Shown here: in pieces, positions 36,901-42,830 of the stretch | Layout: each line of letters opens with the position of its first letter | Numbering within the stretch: position 1 is the first letter of the stretch | Assembly: GCA_036346275.1 (NCBI GenBank) | Contig: CM070718.1 | Location: forward strand, 56,858,188-56,922,187 | Source: Otatea glauca | Taxonomy: Eukaryota > Streptophyta > Magnoliopsida > Poales > Poaceae | DNA: 64,000 nucleotides | Direction of reading: 5' to 3' | Notes under the pieces: model-generated | Told to the model about the DNA's origin: nothing | What the model saw: the letters and a program-made list of their open reading frames with translations, nothing else | Database searches by the model: none | Translations under genes and position numbers: made by a program

Positions 36901-39900
36901 CTTTATGAGGTTTGGTGACGTGTTGGTCGCCCATTTGTCCGTGTCTGCCGGGTCGCTGAGGGCAGAACCAGTCCCAGGGACAAAGTGGTGATGTCGCGTG
37001 GCTGTAGGGCCTCCATCTCATTCCGCAGCCTTGTGAGTTCCCTGCGTCTAGCCCTCGGCACCCCGCAGCCCGCTAATGCCGCAAACTCTTTGACGACGAA
37101 AGAGTGCGCCGCGGCGATTCTCTTTCTTAGTGCCATCTCAACTTGTTCCCCACGGATAGCGCCAACTGTTGTGGTTACGGACCAAACAGTACAGAAGAAG
37201 GTCTTCGAGCCAACTCCCTGCGAGGGGGTATGTTTGGAGACCTAGGAAAGTGTCGGGGACGAGTAAGATGTATTGTATTCAAATAGAAAAGTCCTCATTA
37301 CAGATCTAGGGTCTGGGCTATTTATAGGCCCCTTGCTGGCCAGAGTTGATGTTACAATTATACCCCCTATAAGGCCCCTAGAGTACTAGGGGTCTTGAGG
37401 CACTTTCCCTCCGGGCTAGCTAGCCTATAGGTGCTATGATGACCACTAGAGTAGGGTCTTTGCCGGCAGCCGCATGCCTTGCCGGCACACCCCCTTCGGC
37501 TCACCAGATGTCCTTCATTGAAGGGGGTAGTTCCTCCTCGGCGTTTTGCATAGGCCTTCAGGGTCAGGCGGGAGGCCTGACTGTGGCAGTGCCCTTGTTC
37601 GGCTTTGTGATGAGGGGGACCTCGTCACTGGGTCTTCGTCGGGGTGAAGGGTACAGTGGCCGTCCCCACAACAACTTTTCATCTTCCATTAGTACCATAA
37701 TATTATTCATGGTAGATAATAGGCAATCCCTCTAGGATTCAGCCATGGAAGGTTCAAAGGACAATCAGTGAAGGCATTATGTACAACTTTAAATTAGATA
37801 AAAATATTGAACATTGCCATAGAACTCCTGACTGCTACAATTGCATTTGACTGGAAAGGTAACCATCCAAAAGTATGTTTAATAATGAAAATACGTGATT
37901 GAATATCATAAGTGAGGATTTGTTTACTACAGGGAGGTGAGTGAATCAAGTATCCAACACTTTATTACCAAAAAAAATCAAAGGACTTTTTATCAATAGA
38001 GTATAATGACTGGTGTTATTTGGACACGCACACGGGAGTCGAAATCCGACTCAGATTCGGGGTGTCCGATTCGGCAAAATTTTTTAACACAGAAAATGCT
38101 ACTCGGAATCGGATATGGGTGTCAGAATCTGACTCGGATTCGAGGTGTCTAATTCGGCAAAAAAATTTAGACCCAGGTGTCCAAGTAACACTAATAATGA
38201 CATGATGCCACATTCGCATTTTCCATTTGAAGTTTTGAACTATCTTAATGGTTTATTCTATTTCATCATGGACGTGCTTGATAGGATTGTTATGAATAGC
38301 ACTTGTATTCAACATGAGGCCAATGGGCCAGTATATATACATTTACAAGAGGATATAGAAGGAAAGCATATATAAGGCAATAACTATACAAGGCAAATAA
38401 TCTCTATACAAGGCAACTAGCAATCTTGTATATAAGGTAACAAGGATACTATCTAACACCCCCCCTCAAACTCATGGTGGATAAACAACACTGAGTTTGG
38501 AGAGATAAAAGTTGTGCTGAGCTCTAGTCTGTGTGTTCGTAAAGAAATCTGCTAGCTGAAACTCTGAAGGCACATATTGAAGAGCCACAACCTGATCCTA
38601 TACCTGTGTCCGCATGTAGGAAGCATCAACGTCAATATGCTTGGTGAGTTCATGCTTCACTGGATCTCGAGCAATGCTAATAGCACCTGTACTGTCAGAT
38701 AAAAGAGGAGTCGGTGTAGAAATAGAAACACCAAAATCCTCAAGTAGCCACCGTAGCCAAGTAACCTCTGCTATCAAAAGAGCCATCGCTCGCAACTCAG
38801 CCTCGACACTGGAACGAGAAACTGATGTCTACTTCTTAGTCTTCCAAGTAATGAGAGAACCACCAAGAAAAACACAATAAACAGAAAGAGACCGGCGATC
38901 GGAAGGATCACTAGCCTAGGTAGCATCGGAGTATGTCTGAAGCTGGAGGGAGCTGGAGCGAGGAAAGAAAAGATGGCGAGAGATAGTTCCACGAAGATAT
39001 CGTAGAACACGAAGAAGATGACTATAGTGAAGCTGGGTGGGAGCAGAAACGAACTGACTCAAGATATGAACTGGATATGAAATATCAGGGTGAGTGACAC
39101 CAAGGTAGACAAGACTCCCAACAAGATAGCGATAGCGAGTAGGATCCTCAAGAGGTTCACCATCAGTAGGTCGAAGGTGAACATTGAGCTCCATAGGAGT
39201 CTCAGCGGTACGCTGATCAGTGAGAGAAGCACGATCAAGAAGATCCTGAATATACTTCTCTTGGGATAGAAAGAAACCCTCAAGTGTAGAAGAGATTTCA
39301 ATCCCAAGAAAGTAGTGAAGAGGACCCAGATCAGACATGAGAAACTGCTCACTGAGACGTGCCTTCACAAAGGCAATATACTGAGAGCCATCGTCAGTAA
39401 TGATCATGTCATCAACATAGAGAAGAAGAAGAATTCGTCCACGAGGTGAAGTGTGAACAAAGAGCGCAGGATCATAAGCACTAGTAGAAAAGCCAGCAGT
39501 AGTGATCACAGAAGAAAAACGCTCAAACCAGGCACGAGGGGCTTGCTTGAGCCCATAAAGAAAGCGACAAAGCCGAAAAACCATGCCTTTAGGAACAAAA
39601 TACCCCGGTGATGGCTGCATAAAGACCTCCTCACGTAGCTCACCATTAAGAAAGGCATTCTTGACATGAAGCTGAGAGATAGACCACTGAAGAACAGATG
39701 CCACAACAAGAAGAGTGCGAACAGTGGTCATATGAGCCACAGGAGCAAAAGTCTCATCATAATCACGACCATGCTCCTGTTGAAAACCACGTGCCACGAG
39801 ACGAGCCTTGTAGCGCTCAAGAGAACCATCAGCGCGAGTCTTAACCTTATAGACCCACTTGCATGTAATGGGACGAACACGTGGAGGAAGGGACACAAGA

Positions 39901-40821
39901 TCCTACGTGCCAGTGCGCTCAAGGGCATCAAGCTCCTCTGCCATCGCATGCTGCCATTCTTGATGAATAACAACCTCGCGGTAAGTGCAACCACGGTGAG
40001 GACCCTAACCCTAAAACCTTTGCTCTGATACCATGTTATGAATAGCACTTGTATTCAACATGAGGTCAATGGGCCAGTATATATACATGTACAAGAGGGC
40101 ATAGAAGGAAAGCCTATATAAGGTAATAACTATACAAGACAAATAATCTCTATACAAGGCAACTAGCAATCTCGTATATAAGGTAACAAGGATACTATCT
40201 AACAAAGGTGAGAGTGGAATGTAGGCTACCATCCAATCCTGTGGCAATTTTGTCAGGTCATGATTGCACAACAATAAATACAAAAACAATGGAAAGGAAA
40301 AGGGCTTTTTTCTACCTTTCTTAGCGAGCATTTGTGGTTCAACCGTATCTTTTAGTACATTTATATCGCTCATTGTAACAAAACAGAGGCATTTTGGATC
40401 TAACTTCTGAGGTGTAGAATGACTTAAAATTTTTACAAAAAAAAAACAGAACTTTAGTTGGCCACAATGTTCACCTTTGTTGGAACTGATAGCCCTAAGA
40501 GCAGTGCAGTGATAAAAATGCATGGGGGTCGTTTTCCGAAAAAGAAACAAGAAAAGCTTACTTGGTTCCAGCCCAATGGGGTAAGGTGAGCATCAAACAA
40601 TGCAGGTGACATATACGCACTGTGATCCTTCTCGCCCTCCACATTGTGAATACCCTGGGCATGCCTCACCTGCACACATCAATTGGTTATCATTAATCAT
40701 ATTCAACATTCTTTGTATCTTTCTTACAAGTTTGTCATGCAGTACCGAGGAAGTGTAGTACCAGATATATGGTTTTGCAGCGGTGTAGAGGATAAATAGC
40801 AGTGCCAGCATTGGCCTCCAT
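16668..40821 (-). CDS. Phosphoglycerate mutase-like protein (histidine phosphatase superfamily), nine exons, 284 aa
   Basis: Joined minus-strand exons: 40821-40762, 40669-40562, 31755-31676, 18361-18199, 17883-17809, 17701-17613, 17223-17104, 16939-16895 and 16782-16668. They total 855 nt, in frame, ATG to TGA. All introns are GT-AG and no internal stop occurs. The catalytic signature Val-Arg-His-Ala is at residues 21-24, with His23 the phosphate acceptor. The second conserved segment Val-Ser-His-Ser is at 204-207 (His206). TSPLLRTMQT is at about 77-87. Length and sequence resemble the plant phosphoglycerate mutase-like protein 1 group. The family includes phosphatases as well as mutases, so the substrate is uncertain. 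No signal peptide or membrane segment is seen, so it is probably cytosolic. The ATG lies two bases inside an exon that follows an acceptor, so a 5' UTR exon upstream is expected. Introns 2 and 3 are swollen by transposons, but the coding sequence looks intact. Confidence 0.93.
16895..16939 (-). CDS. Coding exon 8
   Basis: Forty-five nucleotides encode IANCELRSMVLVDR with split codons at both ends. The acceptor is TATACAG and the donor GTCAGT. It is found only because the frame and the family pattern (NCELRSMVLVD) require it. Confidence 0.88.
17104..17223 (-). CDS. Coding exon 7, second catalytic histidine
   Basis: 120 nucleotides encode LWTREEKEIAIVSHSGFLYH and onwards to HPTIRQEVGM plus two bases. 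The acceptor is ACTTGCAG and the donor GTAAGT. His206 of the catalytic pocket is here. Confidence 0.92.
17613..17701 (-). CDS. Coding exon 6
   Basis: Twenty-nine codons plus two bases, from IENDEDVLWEPDVRE to the split Trp codon after FID. The acceptor is CATTACAG and the donor GTAATT. Confidence 0.93.
17809..17883 (-). CDS. Coding exon 5
   Basis: Twenty-five codons, HPCDKRRSITEYRTLFPAID in the middle. The acceptor is AATGCAG and the donor a consensus GTAAGT. Confidence 0.93.
18199..18361 (-). CDS. Coding exon 4
   Basis: 163 nucleotides: one base completing Arg83, then 54 codons from TMQTAVGVFGG to EACREHL. The acceptor is TCTCACAG and the donor GTATTT. Confidence 0.93.
18476..18732. mobile_element. 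Stowaway-like MITE in intron 3
   Basis: The ends are inverted copies: CTCCCT..TTGATT..TTATA at the left and its complement at the right. The flanking TA dinucleotides at 18474-18475 and 18733-18734 are the target duplication. CTCCCT ends with a TA duplication are the hallmark of Stowaway (Tc1/mariner-type) MITEs in grasses. It has no coding capacity. Confidence 0.8.
18897..18979. repeat. (AT)n microsatellite, insertion site of element A
   Basis: About 41 uninterrupted AT units run straight into the 5' end of element A. The repeat is absent on the far side apart from the 5-bp duplicated target ATATA. Confidence 0.95.
18980..22055 (+). repeat. 5' LTR of family A
   Basis: TGTAACATCCC at 18980 to TTACA at 22055. 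The TATA box is at 19548-19554. A GC-rich leader (19300-20110) is followed by AT-rich sequence. An intron-like pair of borders lies at 19813 and about 20435, AAGGCAAG is at 20513-20520, and a hairpin lies close to the 3' end (21981-22022). The GC-rich open frames are not supported as genes. Confidence 0.93.
19548..19554 (+). promoter_or_regulatory. TATA box of family A 5' LTR
   Basis: TATAAAG lies 568 bases into the LTR, after CCGAGGC. The 3' LTR has the same box at 28280-28286. It is the probable RNA polymerase II promoter of the element. Confidence 0.65.
22060..22071 (+). promoter_or_regulatory. Primer-binding site of family A
   Basis: TGGTATCAGAGC begins four bases after the LTR (GAGG spacer). 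It is complementary to initiator methionine tRNA. Confidence 0.93.
22269..22990 (+). pseudogene. Extra ORF before gag, family A, frameshifted
   Basis: It begins ATGCCGATC at 22269, parallel to family D's ATGCCGTTC at 7674, and ends at the TGA at 22988-22990 after a Pro-rich tail and a Trp pair. Pieces of one protein appear in different frames: a Tyr/Leu/Arg-rich N-terminus, FDFTQTLKHAK in the middle, and an acidic, Arg-rich C-terminus. Family B ends similarly with a Pro-rich tail and Trp. I know no function for it. The GC bias of this stretch makes every frame look partly open, so exact boundaries are uncertain. Confidence 0.55.
23269..24292 (+). pseudogene. gag: gag of family A
   Basis: The ATG at 23269 is preceded by CATCAG. 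After nine codons a shift breaks the frame. The long open stretch from about 23298 to 23918 holds a Gln/Met-rich region and then the retrotransposon gag domain (KLSDFMRTRPPTF, ADDWLRTIEKK, YASHQLEG, WWENY). A further shift near 23915 leads to the C-terminal part. The zinc knuckle at 24220-24259 shows the CYTCNEP start but its Gly-His step is broken by a deletion and a TAG. It would form the particle shell if intact. Confidence 0.88.
24419..24760 (+). pseudogene. pol: Aspartic protease of family A
   Basis: VVLGKFLVNS leads into the catalytic region. A base loss at about 24450-24465 shifts the frame just before it. The motif reads Asp-Ser-Arg (24471-24479) rather than Asp-Ser-Gly, followed by ASHSLVS. 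FLANLILID and the VILGMDWL segment follow with another shift near 24668. The same Gly-to-Arg replacement is seen in family D, with a different codon. Confidence 0.8.
24880..25700 (+). pseudogene. pol: Reverse transcriptase of family A
   Basis: The open stretch 24960-25178 carries MKKQIEELQEKGFIRPSSSP, CIDYRALNEV and NKYPLPG. The first catalytic Asp remains in the piece around 25200. FIDDI is intact at 25388-25402 with the Asp pair at 25394-25399. At least four indels separate these pieces (near 25150, 25210, 25320 and 25430). The domain order and spacing otherwise match family B closely. Confidence 0.85.
25700..26160 (+). pseudogene. pol: RNase H of family A
   Basis: Pieces include the Asp-Ala start near 25815, LGCVLMQEGKV (25837-25870), VVHALKIWRHYLIGNR (about 25945-25990), YTDHKS (26000-26020) and RWLELIKDYNVGIHYHPEK (26063-26120). 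Frame breaks occur near 25900, 26015 and 26120. Confidence 0.8.
26160..27384 (+). pseudogene. pol: Integrase of family A
   Basis: The zinc-binding region around 26520-26580 is damaged. The first catalytic Asp lies in IGMDFITGLP (about 26634-26664). The second catalytic region (26810-26900) has lost its Asp codon context through indels. From 26952 a long open stretch carries the integrase C-terminal half: YAEFSYNNSYQASLQMSPFE, ALYGRACRTPL, RLKIAQSRQKSYADNRRR and FEPEDHVYLRV. Integrase would insert the DNA copy; here it is broken. Confidence 0.85.
27385..27666 (+). pseudogene. pol: C-terminal integrase tail and chromodomain of family A
   Basis: The continuous stretch contains the GVHDVFHVSQLKKCLRVP linker and a chromodomain-like end: RILDVVERKTRN, then SWSNHSESEATWEREEEL. 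The usual residues between the two halves are altered by an indel near 27565. It stops at TAG 27664-27666. Confidence 0.8.
27671..27705 (+). promoter_or_regulatory. Hairpin and polypurine tract of family A
   Basis: GAATCTCG (27671-27678) and CGAGATTC (27682-27689) form a perfect 8-bp stem with a 3-base loop. The PPT AAGGGGGGGAGG follows at 27694-27705, directly before the 3' LTR. Confidence 0.85.
27708..30767 (+). repeat. 3' LTR of family A
   Basis: TGTAACATCCC at 27708 to TTACA at 30767, followed by the ATATA target copy. The TATA box is at 28280-28286. It differs from the 5' LTR mainly by 1-4 base indels in CG-rich segments. Confidence 0.93.
30785..31162. mobile_element. Small inverted-repeat element (MITE-like) in intron 3
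   Basis: The left end carries GTATGTACTCCCACCTT and the right end its approximate complement AAGTGGGAGTACGTATTCC. The AT-rich interior has no ORF and contains a 49-bp tandem duplication. I cannot fix the target duplication, so the family is unassigned. The remaining intron to exon 3 (31163-31675) shows nothing recognisable. Confidence 0.5.
30842..30939. repeat. 49-bp tandem duplication
   Basis: Two adjacent copies (30842-30890 and 30891-30939) each contain GAGCATACTCTAATAATG or a close variant and differ by few bases. Confidence 0.85.
31676..31755 (-). CDS. Coding exon 3
   Basis: Eighty nucleotides encode CLREHVKK through ITSPLL plus two bases of an Arg codon completed by exon 4. The acceptor is TTTGTAG and the donor GTTCTT. 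It is separated from exon 2 by 8.8 kb and from exon 4 by 13.3 kb. Confidence 0.9.
32142..32642 (-). repeat. 3' LTR of the non-autonomous element
   Basis: It matches 37167-37673 over its whole length, including the GACCTAGGAAAGTG and GGGCTAGCTAGCCTATAGG segments. Its right boundary is slightly degenerate (CCCACAAAA). Confidence 0.82.
33209..36441 (+). mobile_element. Family G gypsy LTR nested in the non-autonomous element
   Basis: It starts TGTAACATCCCGG at 33209 and ends near 36441 after a GGATGGTAAATCCGG segment. It shares with A, B and D the GC-rich leader, intron-like borders (34264 and 34796), AAGGCAAG, the CTGCAGAG and CTATTCGAATAGC segments near 35630, and the terminal hairpin near 36366. 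There is no internal region, so it is a solo LTR. The flanks CACAA and a CAC-containing right side do not form a perfect duplication. The GC-rich frames at 34168-34565 are leader sequence, not genes. Confidence 0.72.
36903..37136 (-). pseudogene. Short gag-leader-like ORF of the non-autonomous element
   Basis: The ATG is about 15-30 bases inside the PBS side of the element, where a gag start is expected. The 77-codon frame is Arg- and Leu-rich (ELTRLRNEMEAL suggests a short coiled coil) and has no zinc knuckle. It may be a remnant of a gag N-terminus. No function can be assigned. Confidence 0.35.
37167..37673 (-). repeat. 5' LTR of the non-autonomous element
   Basis: Perfect TG..CA ends on the minus strand (TGTTGTGG to CAACA). 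The ACTTT target copy follows at 37674-37678. The intron stretch 37679-38002 beyond it shows no further feature. Confidence 0.85.
38011..38193. mobile_element. hAT-like MITE in intron 2
   Basis: The terminal inverted repeats are GTGTTATTTGGACAC at the left and GTGTCCAAGTAACAC at the right. The perfect 8-bp target duplication ATAATGAC lies at 38003-38010 and 38194-38201. An 8-bp duplication points to the hAT superfamily. The 183-bp interior contains a repeated GTGTCYRATTCGGCAAAA segment and no gene. Confidence 0.82.
38288..38458 (-). repeat. 3' LTR of the small copia element
   Basis: 171 bp, TGTTATGAATAGC to CTATCTAACA on the plus strand. It is followed by the C-run that is the PPT complement (38457-38466). 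Confidence 0.92.
38598..38915 (-). pseudogene. pol: RNase H of the small copia element
   Basis: The segment LRAMALLIAEVTWLRWLLED followed by LLSDSTGAISIARDPVKHEL and HIDVD is the copia RNase H. A few in-frame stops (near 38832 and 38920) interrupt the join with RT. Normally it degrades the RNA template. Confidence 0.82.
38916..39896 (-). pseudogene. pol: Copia-type reverse transcriptase, 326-codon open frame
   Basis: The continuous frame starts within KWVYKVKTRADGS and includes KARLVARGFQQ, ETFAPVAH, FLNGELREEVFM, YGLKQAPRAWF and LLLYVDDMII, then FLGIEI and the connection RYLVGSLVYL. The active-site Tyr-Val-Asp-Asp is intact (39408-39419). This is the copia RT family. The frame extends upstream to about 40000 past one stop at 39904. 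The domain itself appears whole, but the element lacks integrase and gag, so it could not move alone. Confidence 0.88.
40022..40033 (-). promoter_or_regulatory. Primer-binding site of the small copia element
   Basis: The minus strand reads TGGTATCAGAGC directly after the LTR end, with no spacer. Confidence 0.9.
40034..40204 (-). repeat. 5' LTR of the small copia element
   Basis: Near-identical partner of 38288-38458. Beyond it, 40205-40561 is plain intron next to exon 2. Confidence 0.92.
40562..40669 (-). CDS. Coding exon 2, catalytic histidine motif
   Basis: Thirty-six codons start VRHAQGIHNVEG and end PLGWNQ. The acceptor TGTGCAG and donor GTAAGC fit consensus. It contains the active-site Arg-His pair. 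Confidence 0.95.
40762..40821 (-). CDS. Coding exon 1 of the phosphoglycerate mutase-like gene
   Basis: Twenty codons begin at the ATG at 40821-40819 and end with PLHRCKTIYL. The donor GTACTA follows. An acceptor CAG at 40826-40824 precedes the ATG by two bases. Confidence 0.88.
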
Positions 40822-40874
40822 TTCTGCCCAAGGTAAATAAATTATCCATTGAAGCTTTAGGCAACAGTATTAAG

Positions 40875-41357
40875 AGCAAATTGCATCGGTGCAACCTGTA
40901 CATTCCCAAAACTGCAAATCCCCACTGGCATTTTAAATTCTGCCAATTCACCACCTATAATTTTGAGTTGGTTCAAATTACCACCTGTACTTTTAATTTT
41001 GGAAACTTTCCACGTGTACTTTTAAATTTGACACTGTTTACTCACTATATTATTAAGTGAATGGCAATAAATCAGTTGTTTTATTAGTTCAAAAACTGTT
41101 GTTTTTTCTTAAGTGTTTTACTGGTAAAAAATGATACATTAAAAAAAGTAGGAATGCTCATACCGGCACATATCTTGCACTATATTTCCAATGTTTCATA
41201 CAAATGAAGAATTTTCATGGTAATAACAGATGTTGATTTGAACAGAATAGGTGGCAGATTGCTAAACTTAACGCACAGGTGATATTTTGCATCAGATCGA
41301 CAACATAGGTAGTGAATTGCCAAGATCAAAAGTATGAGTGGGTGCGGAGCAATTTGC
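40875..41357. mobile_element. Possible inverted-repeat element in the 5' UTR intron
   Basis: AGCAAATTGC at the left and GCAATTTGCT at the right are exact inverted ends. Between them are repeated CCACCTGTA-type phrases and no ORF. No clear target duplication was found. Confidence 0.4.
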
Positions 41358-41359
41358 TA

Positions 41360-42205
41360 TGGTTGGTATTAAACTATATCTCAGTCGCGACGGTGCATTT
41401 GTTACAAGAGGTGTGCAGCTCTGCTCATGAAGAAGGAATGATTATACTAAACCGCGTGCATGAATCCTTGCCGTGCGAGATCCACAATGTGAAATATGAG
41501 TTTCTTTCGTGATCAAGAAGACAGTTCTTTCGAGGTACCGTAACAAAGAAGATTACATGAGAAGGTGGTGAACAATCACAGCATGTATTTGCATGAGTCA
41601 TGATCTGTTATATGTACGTAATATATATTCTTTTCTCCATAGAGAGGTGATGCTTGTGGTGATCTCAACGCTAATAAAAGAGGGGAGAGTGCAGCCAAGG
41701 AATATGAATTGTTGTCTCCATCCTATCCTAGGAAAGAGGGTAAGAAAAAGAAGCGAGGAAGAGAAAGACAGATGATGCGATCCACCACCAAACCAAACTA
41801 AGTAGAATAGAGAATGGATTAGTAACATCTGGGTGGAGGAGGAGGAGATACATATTACCGAGAGAGAATGAGATCTGGTGCTGTGGGGAAAGGGGGATTC
41901 CCTAAAGAAAAAAGAAGAGATGATGCTATGCAGGCAGGCAGGCAGGTAGAAGAGGGGAAGAGAAGAGAAGAGAAGAGAAGAGAAGAGAAGAGAAGAGGGC
42001 AATATGCCAATAACAATGGACAAGCCTGCCCCTAATCAGTTCACTCAAAGACAAACTAACGAGGAAAGACTTATAATTCAACTGAACCTAAGACGGTAGG
42101 ACACAATCCAAGATCTAAGGAGAAGCCCAATCTAATTCAAGGGGAAAAGAAAAGGAGAGGAAGGAGAAGGAGAAGAGAGGCTTCCCTGTTAAATAATTAC
42201 AATAC
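41360..42205 (-). other. Remainder of the 5' UTR intron of the host gene
   Basis: No gene seen. It includes a pyrimidine-biased minus strand and the (AGAAG)n microsatellite. The intron would run 42205-40824, with donor GTATTG and acceptor GGGCAG. Confidence 0.5.
41956..41998. repeat. (AGAAG)n microsatellite
   Basis: About eight units of the pentamer within the putative 5' UTR intron. Confidence 0.93.
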
Positions 42206-42400
42206 CTGAGGGAGGAGGAGGAGGAGGAGGAGCGGCGAAGGGGGGGGAAGGCAGTGGTGGATTTGTTGGTGCGGCAGGAGAGGCGCCTGACGGAGGAGAT
42301 GGACGTCGCAGGGGAGGAGGAACAAGATGAAGAAGCAGAGAAGAAACTGGGCAGCGCGCGCGCTGACGCAGTCTTTCTCACCCATGTGATGTGCCGCCTC
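42206..42400 (-). other. Probable 5' UTR exon and promoter region of the host gene
   Basis: On the minus strand this GC- and CT-rich segment ends CTCAG at 42206 before GTATTG, a strong splice donor. The coding ATG exon begins two bases after an acceptor, so an upstream non-coding exon is needed, and this is the only good candidate. The right limit (transcription start) is a guess; composition stays GC-rich to about 42530. Confidence 0.6.
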
Positions 42401-42639
42401 TACTGACTGCGCCGTGCGCCCTCCCCAAACCCAAAGTCCTGTCCTGGGCCTCCTGGCTGCCGCTGCTTGCGTTTCCTTCCTACTTTTCCTGGCCTCGTTT
42501 TCTTTCCGCGTTGCCTCGTCTGTCCTGGCCTCCATCAAAATTCAGACGGATGGATGGATGGATGAACACGTACGTTCTCTCCGTGATTCACTTCACCGTA
42601 CGTACTGACTACCGAGGGAGGGGCGATTGGTTTGCTAAC

Positions 42640-42770
42640 GGGGTTGGGGTGTCCCAGCGGTAAAAGCACATTCGATTGCGGATGGTGCTGTCCTGCGGAA
42701 CATCCATTTCATAGGTCTCGTCCCTCCCACGCATGGCATGCGAGACAGATACGGTAGAATATAATAGACG
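42640..42770 (+). mobile_element. Candidate tRNA-derived SINE head
   Basis: GGGGTGTCCCAGCGGTAAAA resembles a tRNA-type A box, and AGGTCTCGTCCCT about 55 bases later resembles a B box. These are internal RNA polymerase III promoter elements of plant SINEs. The tail and duplication are unclear. Confidence 0.4.
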
Positions 42771-42830
42771 GGGAATAACCCTATTCTAAGGTTTCAAGAT
42801 AAGTGCTCTTGGTATTCATGCACCCTACCT

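Larger units (their letters stand above)
32142..37673 (-). mobile_element. Non-autonomous LTR retrotransposon in intron 2
   Basis: Two direct LTRs (32142-32642 and 37167-37673) are flanked by ACTTT at 32137-32141 and 37674-37678. Read on the minus strand the right LTR begins TGTTGTGGGG and ends CCACAACA. Immediately inside it the sequence GTTGGCGCTATCCGTGGGGA looks like a PBS of the TGGCGC type common in some plant gypsy elements. The only coding hint is a short Arg/Leu-rich frame at 36903-37136. No pol domain is visible, and a family G LTR (33209-36441) lies inside. It shares its strand with the host gene. Confidence 0.8.
38288..40204 (-). mobile_element. Deletion-derived Ty1/copia element retaining RT and RNase H
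   Basis: Two 171-bp LTRs (38288-38458 and 40034-40204) match each other very closely. On the minus strand the 5' LTR (right) ends ATAACA and abuts the PBS TGGTATCAGAGC. The PPT before the 3' LTR (left) is GAGGGGGGG. Between them only the reverse transcriptase and RNase H part of pol remains; gag, protease and integrase are missing. The flanks AGGAT and AAGGT do not form a perfect duplication. It lies in intron 2 on the gene's own strand. Confidence 0.9.

Noticed and set aside
36633..36908. A 91-codon plus-strand frame
   Set aside because: It is antisense to the interior of the minus-strand non-autonomous element and shows no recognisable domain.
40724..40954. A minus-strand frame containing a Leu-His-Arg-Cys phrase, as an alternative start of the host protein
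   Set aside because: The phrase near 40890 lies in inverted-repeat element sequence. The correct first exon is in another frame at 40762-40821 with proper splice sites.
42197..42538. A GC-rich minus-strand frame as N-terminus or transit peptide of the host gene
   Set aside because: It does not join in frame to the coding exon through the CTCAG donor, and the ATG at 40821 already gives a full-length family-like protein. It is better read as 5' UTR and promoter.
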